NCBI RefSeq assembly: GCF_005937185.1
Contig: NZ_VCNI01000002.1
Coordinates: 1,116,001-1,180,000 of the forward strand
Direction: 5' to 3'
Source: Flagellimonas algicola
Lineage (GTDB): Bacteria; Bacteroidota; Bacteroidia; Flavobacteriales; Flavobacteriaceae
Length of the DNA: 64,000 nucleotides
This document shows, in pieces, positions 45,629 through 53,470 of this stretch. Position 1 is the first letter of the stretch. Every line of letters starts with the position of its first letter. The notes below the pieces were generated by a model, which worked only from the letters and a program-made list of their open reading frames with translations, had not been told where the DNA came from and made no database searches. The translations under genes were made by a program, and so were the position numbers.

Positions 45629-46264
45629 ATGAATCTAAAAAAGTCCCTAATAATCATTGTGTTGGTCTTGGTGATAGATCAAATCAGTAAAATATATATC
45701 AAGACCAATTTCCTGTATGAACAATCGCACGAGATTTTTTCGTGGTTCAAGATTTATTTCATAGAAAACTCGGGCGCGGCTTGGGGAACCAAACTAAGTG
45801 ATTTTCTTCCAATATCGGAATCTACTGGAAAATTGATTTTGACAATTTTTAGACTTTTTGCCATATCAGGAATTGGATATTGGCTTTGGGATATTATAAG
45901 AAAGCAATCGCCCAAAACCTTGATTTTGGCAGTGTCGCTGATTTTTGCTGGAGCGGTAGGGAATATTATAGATTCGGTTTTTTATGGTGTTATATTCAAC
46001 GACAGCCATGGCCAAGTAGCCACCCTTTTTGCGGATGATCCTTATGGCAAGATATTTCATGGAAAGGTTGTGGACATGTTATATTTTCCTTTGATTGATA
46101 GTACTTGGCCCGATTGGGTTCCATGGGTTGGCGGTAACCGATTCCGTTTTTTTGAGCCCGTTTTCAACATTGCAGATACCGCTATAAGCACGGGTGTAGG
46201 TGTCCTGATTGTTTTCAACAAAAGAGCTTTCCCTAAAAAGCAGAAGGACGAAACTTCAGATTAG
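45629..46264 (+). CDS. lspA: Lipoprotein signal peptidase
   Basis: 211 residues, somewhat longer than E. coli LspA because of an inserted loop (about 125-160, NDSHGQVATLF to WVGGNRF). The catalytic Asp pair is in GNIIDSVFYG (D about 113) and FNIADTAIS (D about 183). Four membrane segments. It removes signal peptides from the lipoproteins abundant in this window, in the inner membrane. The longer loop is typical of Bacteroidota. Its stop shares TTAG with the convergent fthC gene. Confidence 0.95.
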   Translation: MNLKKSLIIIVLVLVIDQISKIYIKTNFLYEQSHEIFSWFKIYFIENSGAAWGTKLSDFLPISESTGKLILTIFRLFAISGIGYWLWDIIRKQSPKTLILAVSLIFAGAVGNIIDSVFYGVIFNDSHGQVATLFADDPYGKIFHGKVVDMLYFPLIDSTWPDWVPWVGGNRFRFFEPVFNIADTAISTGVGVLIVFNKRAFPKKQKDETSD

Positions 46265-46821
46265 AATTCATAGATTTTCTTTGGCGTGATGCAGTAATCC
46301 AAAGCCACATCATTTTCGTGGACACCCTGGATTGAATTTTCGGCCGCAAATAAAGACATGCCAATTTTAACGGTGCTATCGTCACACTTTCGGAGGAAGT
46401 TATCATAGTACCCTTTACCGTAGCCCACCCTGTTTCCTTTGAGGTCAAAGGCCAATAATGGCACAAACACCACATCTATTTTGCTTTCTGGGATGGGTAT
46501 CCCGTCTTCAGGTTCTGGAATGCTCCATTTGCTAAGTTTAAGCCTGGTACTGTCGGTGAGCAGAAAATTTTCCATGGAATTGTTGGAAACTACTTTGGGA
46601 ACAACAACGTTCTTGTCACGGCCTTGAAGTAGTGTGATTAGCGGAAGGGTGTCCACTTCTTGATTGGTCTGGATACTTAGGAAAGTATGGAAATAAAAAA
46701 AATCCCAAATTGGGATTTCTAGTACATGATTTGCTAGAATGATACTCGACGCTGAGATTTCTTCTGGACTCATGCCCAATCTCAGGTTTTTATACTTTTT
46801 TCTTAGTTCATGTTTCAACAT
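46261..46821 (-). CDS. fthC: 5-formyltetrahydrofolate cyclo-ligase
   Basis: 186 residues. The ATP/folate site motif RVGYGKGYYDNFL (about 131-144) and DVVFVPLLAFD are the family hallmarks. It converts 5-formyl-THF to 5,10-methenyl-THF using ATP, clearing an inhibitory folate. A short hydrophobic ORF lies 44 bases upstream in the same direction. Confidence 0.9.
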   Translation of the reverse strand: MLKHELRKKYKNLRLGMSPEEISASSIILANHVLEIPIWDFFYFHTFLSIQTNQEVDTLPLITLLQGRDKNVVVPKVVSNNSMENFLLTDSTRLKLSKWSIPEPEDGIPIPESKIDVVFVPLLAFDLKGNRVGYGKGYYDNFLRKCDDSTVKIGMSLFAAENSIQGVHENDVALDYCITPKKIYEF

Positions 46822-46865
46822 CGAATGTTGAAAATTTTGGGGTTGGGGGTTCTGGGGGATTTGGT

Positions 46866-46952
46866 CTATTCTCTAGTTGAAACCGAGAAAAAGATTTTGA
46901 AAAAAAGCATCAAAATCAAATACATTCCCAAAACGATAACATAGTTCTCCAT
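46866..46952 (-). CDS. Candidate 28-residue single-pass membrane peptide
   Basis: ATG at 46952 to TAG at 46866: MENYVIVLGMYLIL continuing to SVSTRE, one strongly hydrophobic stretch of about 20 residues with a charged tail. It precedes fthC by 44 bases. Too short for statistical support from sequence alone. Confidence 0.3.
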   Translation of the reverse strand: MENYVIVLGMYLILMLFFKIFFSVSTRE

Positions 46953-47148
46953 TGAATTGTATTTATATGGTTAAATGTAGGTAAAAGAATTGAAAAAATC
47001 ACCATGAAATGCACTTTTTATCGATGAACAGCATCATTTTTAGCAACAGTTTAACATGTAGTCCCTGTTTTGAATACCTTTTCCCACAAAGTTTAAACAT
47101 ATTGTTAGGAAAAAGTTTTGGGCTTCAGCTTTCAATTTCATTCTCAGA

Positions 47149-47186
47149 AATTTAGCGTACGTCTTCCAATATGAAAACGCTAAATT
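47149..47186. promoter_or_regulatory. 10-bp perfect inverted repeat upstream of uvrC
   Basis: AATTTAGCGT (47149-47158) and ACGCTAAATT (47177-47186) with an 18-nt spacer. No T-run follows, so it looks more like a protein site or leader hairpin than a terminator. Confidence 0.4.
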
Positions 47187-47295
47187 GGGAGCAATGGGCG
47201 GTGTCCAATATTGCATCCGTGGATTCCATACTGCCAACCATCAATTCCGAAAGGGGTTTGATCAATTTTAACAAAAAACCAGTAGTATTAAAACC

Positions 47296-47303
47296 TACTT
47301 TTG
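47296..47303 (+). promoter_or_regulatory. Candidate -7 box of uvrC
   Basis: TACTTTTG fits TAnnTTTG. Transcription from it would begin just before the ATG at 47330, which supports that start against the one at 47171. Confidence 0.4.
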
Positions 47304-47329
47304 TTAGAGCGTGGATTTTTGAGAAGTTT

Positions 47330-49120
47330 ATGTCCGACTTACCTTCTATTAGTGTTCAAATAAGTGTTTTGCCCAGCAATCCGGGCGTATACCAATTTTA
47401 CGATTCGGAGGGGAAAATTCTGTATGTGGGCAAGGCCAAAAACCTGAAGAAAAGGGTATCCTCCTACTTTAACAAGAAGCAGGAGTACGGAAAAACTAGG
47501 GTCTTGGTAAAGAAAATTCATTCGGTTAAGCACATAGTGGTATCCTCCGAATCCGATGCGCTCCTGCTGGAGAACAACCTGATCAAGAAACTACTGCCCC
47601 GCTATAATGTGCTGCTCAAGGATGATAAGTCCTATCCCTGGATTTGCATCAAAAAAGAGCGTTTTCCAAGGGTGTTCTCCACGCGAAAACTTATCAAGGA
47701 CGGTTCTGAATATTTTGGGCCATATACCAGTATGAAAACCGTACGAACCTTGTTGGATTTGGTCAGAAGTCTGTATCCCCTTAGGACTTGCAATTACGAC
47801 TTGTCGGAGGAAAAAATCGCCGCAGGAAAATACAAAGTTTGCCTGGAATACCATCTAGGAAATTGCCTAGGGCCATGTGCAGGACTGCAATCCGAAGCAG
47901 ATTACCATGGACAAATTGAAAACATCCGGCAAATAATCAAGGGGAATTTCAAGGGATCCATCCAGCATTTTAAGCAGCAGATGAAAACCTTGGCAGAGCA
48001 AATGGAGTTTGAAAAAGCCCAGTTCATCAAGGATAAAATTGAAATCTTGGAGAATTATCAGGCCCGATCTACTGTGGTCAATCCCAAGATCAACAATGTG
48101 GATGTATTCTCCATAATATCCGACGAGACCCATGGCTATGTTAACTTTTTGCAACTGTCCCACGGCTCTATTGTTCGTTCGCATACCTTGGAAATTAAAA
48201 AGAAATTGGATGAGACTGATGAGGAACTGCTTCAATTGGCCATAACCGAGATTAGACATCGATTCCAATCCCAATCCAGGGAAATTTATTTGCCTTTTCC
48301 TGTCCTAGTGGAGGACAATATCAAGATTACCCTTCCCAAATTGGGCGAAAAGCGGAGAATTTTGGAGCTATCCGAACGGAATGCCCGTTTCTTCAGACAG
48401 GATCGCTTCAAACAAATTAAGATAACTGATCCCGATCGTCATGTAAAACGGATTATGGCCCAGATGAAAGCCGATCTCCGGCTTAGTGATGAGCCCACTC
48501 ATATTGAATGTTTCGATAATTCCAACATCCAGGGGAGCAATCCTGTGGCAGCCTGCGTGGTCTTTAGAAATGGCAAGCCTTCCAAAAAGGAGTACAGGCA
48601 TTTCAACATTAAAACCGTTGAAGGGCCTGATGATTTTGCAAGCATGGAGGAAGTGGTTTTTCGCAGATACAAGCGATTATTGGGCGAAGATGAAGCCCTA
48701 CCGCAACTTATAGTGATTGACGGCGGAAAGGGCCAATTGTCTTCCGCCTTAAAAAGCTTGGAAATTTTGGGATTAAGAGGCAAAATAGCCATAATTGGTA
48801 TTGCCAAACGTTTGGAGGAGATCTATTTTCCGGACGACCCCATTCCGCTTTATCTGGACAAAAAATCGGAAAGTCTTAAGATCATACAGCAACTGAGAAA
48901 CGAAGCCCACAGATTTGGGATTACCCACCATAGAAACCGAAGAAGTAAGGAAGCCATCGATTCAGAATTGGAAAACATAGAGGGCATTGGGAAGAAAACG
49001 GCAGAGCAATTGTTGAAGCAATTTAAATCGGTAAAACGGGTGAAAGAAGCAACCATTGAGAGTCTTGCGGAATCTGTAGGTATGGCCAAGGCTAAAAAAA
49101 TTTATAAATCCTTCCATTAA
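47330..49120 (+). CDS. uvrC: Excinuclease ABC subunit C
   Basis: 596 residues from MSDLPSISVQ at 47330. The GIY-YIG nuclease domain comes first (PGVYQFYDSEGKILYVGKAKNLKKRVSSYF, about 15-45), then the UvrB-binding region (about 200-235), an RNase H-like endonuclease domain (IECFDNSNIQGSNPVAACVVF, DGGKGQL) and C-terminal HhH motifs (LENIEGIGKKTAEQLL). It makes both incisions in nucleotide excision repair. The longer frame starting at 47171 has 53 residues foreign to UvrC. The patatin gene follows after 6 bases. Confidence 0.95.
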   Translation: MSDLPSISVQISVLPSNPGVYQFYDSEGKILYVGKAKNLKKRVSSYFNKKQEYGKTRVLVKKIHSVKHIVVSSESDALLLENNLIKKLLPRYNVLLKDDKSYPWICIKKERFPRVFSTRKLIKDGSEYFGPYTSMKTVRTLLDLVRSLYPLRTCNYDLSEEKIAAGKYKVCLEYHLGNCLGPCAGLQSEADYHGQIENIRQIIKGNFKGSIQHFKQQMKTLAEQMEFEKAQFIKDKIEILENYQARSTVVNPKINNVDVFSIISDETHGYVNFLQLSHGSIVRSHTLEIKKKLDETDEELLQLAITEIRHRFQSQSREIYLPFPVLVEDNIKITLPKLGEKRRILELSERNARFFRQDRFKQIKITDPDRHVKRIMAQMKADLRLSDEPTHIECFDNSNIQGSNPVAACVVFRNGKPSKKEYRHFNIKTVEGPDDFASMEEVVFRRYKRLLGEDEALPQLIVIDGGKGQLSSALKSLEILGLRGKIAIIGIAKRLEEIYFPDDPIPLYLDKKSESLKIIQQLRNEAHRFGITHHRNRRSKEAIDSELENIEGIGKKTAEQLLKQFKSVKRVKEATIESLAESVGMAKAKKIYKSFH

Positions 49121-49126
49121 AAACAC

Positions 49127-51382
49127 ATGAGATTGAAGAACGTTTTGCTATTGATTTTTGTTTTGATGGGAGTATTGGGAAGATCCCAAGAGGAGTCTCC
49201 CAAGGTGGGATTGGTGCTTAGTGGAGGTGGCGCCAAGGGCATGGCCCACATTGGGGCGTTGAAGGTAATTGATGAGGCCGGAATTAAAATTGATTATATA
49301 GGCGGAACCAGTATGGGAGCGATTGTGGGTGCGCTGTATGCCTCGGGCTATTCTGCCAAAGAATTGGATTCCATTTTTAGGGTGACCAATTTTACTGAGC
49401 TTATTCAGGATAACGTCCCTAGGGGAGCCAAGACTTTTTATGAGAAAGAGGATTCTGAACGATACGCATTGGGACTGCCTTTTACCAATTTCAATGTTTC
49501 ATTTCCGCAGGCCATCTCAGGAGGCCAGAACATCTATAATGAGTTGGTTCGATTGTTATTTCATGTAAAGGATATTCAGGATTTTGGCAGTCTGCCCATC
49601 CCATTTTTATGTGTGGCCACCAATGTGGAAACCGGTGAAGAAGTCCTGTTGGATAGAGGCTATTTACCAGAAGCCATTATGGCAAGCGGAACCTTTCCCT
49701 CGCTGTTTGAGCCTTCGGAAATTGAAGGAGAGGTGCTGATTGATGGTGGGGTGGTCAATAATTACCCCATAGATGAAATCAAGGCCTTGGGAGCAGATAT
49801 CATCATAGGCGTGGATGTGCAACATGGTTTGGCCACTAGGGAATCCTTGGAATCGGCCACAGAGATTTTATTGCAGATCAACAATTACAGAACGGTAAGG
49901 GACATGAAAAAAAAGGCCCAACAGACCGACATTTATATAAGACCTGATATCGATGACTTTTCCGTAATCGATTTTGATCGAAGTTTGGAAATTGTGGAAA
50001 GCGGTGAGATAGCGGCTTACACCCAATTGAAGGCGTTGAAGGACATTGCAGCCAAGCAGCAAATAACCCCAACTCCCAAAAAGAGGATTGCCGTAAAAGA
50101 TAGCCTGGTGATCAACCGTCTAATTTTGGAAGGGAACGACCGTTACACCCGGGGTTACATTAAGGGAAAGTTGCGGCTCAATCTGGCTGAAAAAGTAGCC
50201 TTCGAAAAGTTGAAACAGGGAATTAACAACTTATCCGCAACAGGAAATTTTAAGGCTATAAGATATGAATTGGTATCCAATGGTTTGGGTACAGATCTGA
50301 TTCTCAAACTCAAAGAGAATCCCACAAAGATGTTTATTAAAATGTCTGCGCATTATGACGATCTCTATAAAAGCTCCGCTTTGATCAATCTGACCAAAAA
50401 GAACTTTTTACTCAAGGATGATGTGGCTTCTTTTGATTTTATAGTAGGGGACAACATCCGTTACAATATGCAGTATTATCTGGATAAAGGGTATTATTGG
50501 AGTTTTGGGATAAACTCGAAATTCACAAATTTTAATGAGGAGATCGACTATAATCTGATCAGAACTAACTTTGATGCTCCCAACGACCCCAACATTCGTG
50601 AGATCAATTTGGATGTTACGGATTTGACCAACCAAATATACCTGCAGACCGTGTTACGGGAAGAGTTTGCATTTACGCTGGGCTTGGAACACAAGTTGCT
50701 CCGCTATAGTACAAGAACCTTGAATCAATTTGCCGATGAAACAGCGGAAGCCTTTTTGCCGGAACCTTCCGAACGCACCTTTTTTGATGACTCAAGTTAT
50801 TTTAGCGCCTATGGCAAAATAACCTTGGACACCTATGATGACAAATACTTCCCTTCCAAAGGACTTTTCTTCGATAGTGATTTCCATTTGTATCTCCTTT
50901 CCTCCGATTTCAATGATAATTTTAGGGAATTTTCTGTAGGAAAGGCAAGATTGGGAACAGCGTTTACACCATTTCCTAATTTGAGTCTTAATTTGGAAAC
51001 CGAAGGGGGCGTAAAATTGGGAACTTCCGGTGTAACCTCCTTCGATTTTGTGCTTGGAGGCTATGGCAACGATTTTGTAAATAATTTTACCTCCTTCATG
51101 GGCTATGATTTTCTTAGCCTTCCCGGCAATAGTTATGTGAAAGCCTATGGCCGTTTGGACTATGAAGTGGCTCCCAAGAACCACATCTTGTTCACGGCCA
51201 ACTTTGCCAACGTGGCCGATGATCTTTTTAGGACAGGGGACTGGTTTTCGGAACCCACCTATTCGGGTTATGGTTTGGGTTACGGTCTGGAATCTTTTTT
51301 GGGGCCGGTCCAAATCTTCTATTCCTGGAGTCCGGAAGTTTCGGAAAGCAACTTTTTCTTTAGTGTGGGCTACTGGTTTTAG
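49127..51382 (+). CDS. Patatin-like phospholipase fused to a BamA-type outer-membrane domain
   Basis: 751 residues. Signal peptide (1-20), patatin domain (about 25-245) with the GGGAKG oxyanion loop, nucleophile S62 in GGTSMGA and D206 in LIDGGVV; then a POTRA-like unit (about 325-400) and a C-terminal 16-stranded barrel ending in SVGYWF. This is the PlpD-like (type V-d) layout in which a lipase is carried by its own barrel. It likely cleaves phospholipid acyl chains at the cell surface or periplasm. It is in one unit with uvrC. Confidence 0.9.
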   Translation: MRLKNVLLLIFVLMGVLGRSQEESPKVGLVLSGGGAKGMAHIGALKVIDEAGIKIDYIGGTSMGAIVGALYASGYSAKELDSIFRVTNFTELIQDNVPRGAKTFYEKEDSERYALGLPFTNFNVSFPQAISGGQNIYNELVRLLFHVKDIQDFGSLPIPFLCVATNVETGEEVLLDRGYLPEAIMASGTFPSLFEPSEIEGEVLIDGGVVNNYPIDEIKALGADIIIGVDVQHGLATRESLESATEILLQINNYRTVRDMKKKAQQTDIYIRPDIDDFSVIDFDRSLEIVESGEIAAYTQLKALKDIAAKQQITPTPKKRIAVKDSLVINRLILEGNDRYTRGYIKGKLRLNLAEKVAFEKLKQGINNLSATGNFKAIRYELVSNGLGTDLILKLKENPTKMFIKMSAHYDDLYKSSALINLTKKNFLLKDDVASFDFIVGDNIRYNMQYYLDKGYYWSFGINSKFTNFNEEIDYNLIRTNFDAPNDPNIREINLDVTDLTNQIYLQTVLREEFAFTLGLEHKLLRYSTRTLNQFADETAEAFLPEPSERTFFDDSSYFSAYGKITLDTYDDKYFPSKGLFFDSDFHLYLLSSDFNDNFREFSVGKARLGTAFTPFPNLSLNLETEGGVKLGTSGVTSFDFVLGGYGNDFVNNFTSFMGYDFLSLPGNSYVKAYGRLDYEVAPKNHILFTANFANVADDLFRTGDWFSEPTYSGYGLGYGLESFLGPVQIFYSWSPEVSESNFFFSVGYWF

Positions 51383-51509
51383 TTTGGGAATCCCTTATAT
51401 ATTGGCAAAACCTCTTAAAAAACTGTCAATTTTTCCCCCCTTCCATATCAAATTTGATAAAAGATAGTTAAAGTCGCCTTAAAACTTATTTTCCTACAAA
51501 ACCTTGGCT

Positions 51510-51517
51510 TATCTTTG
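51510..51517 (+). promoter_or_regulatory. Candidate promoter of the 51521 small RNA
   Basis: TATCTTTG fits TAnnTTTG; T-rich rather than TTG at the -33 position. A start near 51521-51524 would begin at the first hairpin. Confidence 0.35.
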
Positions 51518-51574
51518 TTGGCATAAGGGGTGGTTCCCTTATAACTTTAAGTATTGGTTTTTCATAATTTAAAG

Positions 51575-51591
51575 TTTGGTTGGTTATTTAG
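51575..51591 (+). repeat. Shared 17-nt segment TTTGGTTGGTTATTTAG, copy B
   Basis: Identical to 18294-18310. Both copies immediately precede an intrinsic terminator. Confidence 0.6.
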
Positions 51592-51592
51592 G

Positions 51593-51623
51593 AAAAGCCC
51601 AGTTTTTACACTGGGCTTTTTTT
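51593..51623 (+). terminator. Intrinsic terminator
   Basis: 10-bp perfect stem (51593-51602 / 51611-51620), 8-nt loop and run of T. Confidence 0.9.
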
Positions 51624-51716
51624 ATACATACTATTTTGGAACAAGTTTTGTTTATGTAATAGTAAGTTAACCTGCTAAACATGTGATTTTACTAATTTTA
51701 TGACGACAAAACAGTT

Positions 51717-52496
51717 ATGAAAAAGTTTTTTGCCCTTATTAGTTTACTGCTTTTAACCTCTACTTCAGTATTTAGTCAATCTCCTGCATATAAGAGTGGG
51801 GAATGGTTAAAATTTAGAATTCACTACGGTATTCTCAATGCGAGCTACGCCACTTTGCATCTAACTTCCGATACTATAGAAAAAGTCCCGGTATACCATG
51901 TGGTGGGCTTAGGAAAAACCACCGGTTTTGCCAGCCTCTTTTTTAAGGTCGACGATAGATATGAGAGTTACTTTGGAAAAAATGACGGTAAGCCATACCG
52001 ATTCATCCGCAAGATCAGTGAAGGCGGATATACGCGAGATGTGGAAATCGACTTTAAATATGACCAGGACAAAGCCATTTTAACGGACAACAAAAATGGG
52101 AAGGTCATGGACATTCCGGTACACACAGACGTGCAGGATTTGTTATCGGCCTCTTATTATTTGAGAAACCGATATGAAGTTGATGATTTTGAAGAGGGCA
52201 AGTCCATTGACCTGGATATGTTGTTTGACGATGAGGGAATTTACAAGTTCAAACTAAAATATTTGGGAAAAGAAGTGATTCGCACCAAGTTTGGCAAGGT
52301 AGAATGTCTTAAATTTAGGCCCGTTGTACAATCGGGTCGTGTATTTAAGGAAAAAGAGAGCCTTACCCTTTGGGTTTCCAATGATCTCAACAAAATTCCG
52401 GTACGTATCAAGGCCGATTTGGCTGTTGGCTCCCTAAAAGCGGATTTGGACGGTTACAACGGATTGCGAAACCAGTTTAAAATAATAATGAGATAG
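51717..52496 (+). CDS. DUF3108 domain protein, exported
   Basis: 259 residues. Signal peptide (1-20, ending SVFSQ), then the DUF3108 beta-rich domain: YKSGEWLKFRIHYGILNASYATL, followed by DVQDLLSASYYLRN and KCLKFRPVVQSGRVFKEKESLTLWVSNDLNKIPVRI in the second half. Function is unknown. It stands 6 bases before the tryptophan 2,3-dioxygenase gene and in the same transcript, a gene order I cannot explain by pathway. Confidence 0.85.
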   Translation: MKKFFALISLLLLTSTSVFSQSPAYKSGEWLKFRIHYGILNASYATLHLTSDTIEKVPVYHVVGLGKTTGFASLFFKVDDRYESYFGKNDGKPYRFIRKISEGGYTRDVEIDFKYDQDKAILTDNKNGKVMDIPVHTDVQDLLSASYYLRNRYEVDDFEEGKSIDLDMLFDDEGIYKFKLKYLGKEVIRTKFGKVECLKFRPVVQSGRVFKEKESLTLWVSNDLNKIPVRIKADLAVGSLKADLDGYNGLRNQFKIIMR

Positions 52497-52502
52497 TAGT
52501 TA

Positions 52503-53468
52503 ATGAGGAATGATGAGCGAATTGAGTCCCAAATCAATAAGCTTGAAGAGAAGTACAAAAACTCTGGACAAGACCTAAGTTCCTACCTAGATGGGCTCCT
52601 TTACCAAAAATATCTTACCTACTGGGATTATATCCATTTAGACACCTTGTTGAGTATTCAGGTGCCCCGCACCCATTTTCCGGATGAGGAGATATTCATC
52701 ATGTATCACCAGATTACAGAGCTTTATTTCAAGCTCATTTTGCACGAGCAAAAGCAAATTGTAGAGGATAGGTCCCAAGATTTGCAATATTTCATTGAAA
52801 AGGTCAATAGGATAAACAGCTATTTCAAGGCACTTATATCCTCTTTCGGAATTATGATCAAGGGGATGGAGCGTGAACAGTTTCTCCGATACCGAATGGC
52901 GTTACTTCCGGCCAGCGGGTTTCAATCTGCCCAATACAGGATGATTGAGATTTATGCTACACCATTGGAGAATCTTGTACACCATACTGAACGCGAATCT
53001 TTTTCGGACAAGAACAGTATTGAAGAGCTTTTTGAGCAGATTTATTGGAAAAAGGGAGCCACTGATTTAACCACTGGAGAAAAAACACTTACCCTTAAAC
53101 AGTTTGAGTTTCGATATACCCCGCGCCTGTTACGAATATCCAATCAGGTGAAGAAGAGCACCATCTATCACAAGTACCTACAGCTACCTGAAGAGCATAG
53201 AAAAAATGAGCAATTGATCAAATCGCTTAAAGAGATGGATGTCAATGCCAATGTAAATTGGCCCTTGATGCATATGGGTTCCGCTTATCGGTATTTGGCC
53301 AAGGAAAACAAGGAGGTTGATGCTACCGGAGGAACCAATTGGAAAGACTTTTTACCACCAAGTTTTCAGAAAATAATATTTTTCCCAACTTTGTACTCGG
53401 AAAATGAGCTTGATACATGGGGGAAACAGTGGGTTGACCACATTTTTAATCCAGCAAAAAAAAGATAG
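52503..53468 (+). CDS. kynA: Tryptophan 2,3-dioxygenase
   Basis: 321 residues. YLTYWDYIHLDTLLSIQVP and DEEIFIMYHQITELYFKLILHEQ (His of MYHQ shapes the substrate pocket) are at the N-terminus, FLRYRMALLPASGFQSAQYRMIE holds the substrate-binding Arg and SGFQS block, and the heme His lies in NWPLMHMGSAYR (about 258). The enzyme opens the indole ring of L-tryptophan to N-formylkynurenine, the first step of the kynurenine route. 3-hydroxyanthranilate dioxygenase is at 7159. It is flanked by DUF3108 and M23 genes with 2-6 base gaps. Confidence 0.95.
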   Translation: MRNDERIESQINKLEEKYKNSGQDLSSYLDGLLYQKYLTYWDYIHLDTLLSIQVPRTHFPDEEIFIMYHQITELYFKLILHEQKQIVEDRSQDLQYFIEKVNRINSYFKALISSFGIMIKGMEREQFLRYRMALLPASGFQSAQYRMIEIYATPLENLVHHTERESFSDKNSIEELFEQIYWKKGATDLTTGEKTLTLKQFEFRYTPRLLRISNQVKKSTIYHKYLQLPEEHRKNEQLIKSLKEMDVNANVNWPLMHMGSAYRYLAKENKEVDATGGTNWKDFLPPSFQKIIFFPTLYSENELDTWGKQWVDHIFNPAKKR

Positions 53469-53470
53469 TA

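Larger units (their letters stand above)
46822..47329. other. 508-bp intergenic region upstream of uvrC
   Basis: Contains a candidate small membrane ORF (46866-46952, minus), a 10-bp inverted repeat (47149-47158 / 47177-47186) and a promoter box for uvrC (47296). An in-frame extension of uvrC to 47171 is open but not supported. A minus-strand 65-codon ORF (47040-47237) crosses it; it resembles nothing I know. Confidence 0.5.
51521..51624 (+). ncRNA. Candidate ~100-nt structured small RNA (element B)
   Basis: Three hairpins follow a promoter-like box: ATAAGGG/CCCTTAT (51523-51529 with 51536-51542), AACTTTAA/TTAAAGTT (51543-51550 with 51569-51576) and the terminator AAAAGCCCAG/CTGGGCTTTT (51593-51602 with 51611-51620). 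The 17-nt segment at 51575-51591 is identical to one at 18294. It may instead be the 3' UTR of the patatin gene, 140 bases upstream. Confidence 0.4.
51383..51716. other. 334-bp intergenic region with candidate small RNA
   Basis: No ORF of note. It holds a TAnnTTTG box (51510), three successive hairpins and a strong terminator (51593-51622). The last 90 bases before the DUF3108 gene are AT-rich leader. Confidence 0.6.

Noticed and set aside
47040..47237. 65-codon minus-strand ORF in the uvrC upstream gap
   Set aside because: It overlaps the 10-bp inverted repeat and the putative uvrC leader and has no similarity I recognise.
47171..47329. Upstream in-frame start of uvrC
   Set aside because: The extra 53 residues do not belong to UvrC, and a promoter box lies between this codon and 47330.
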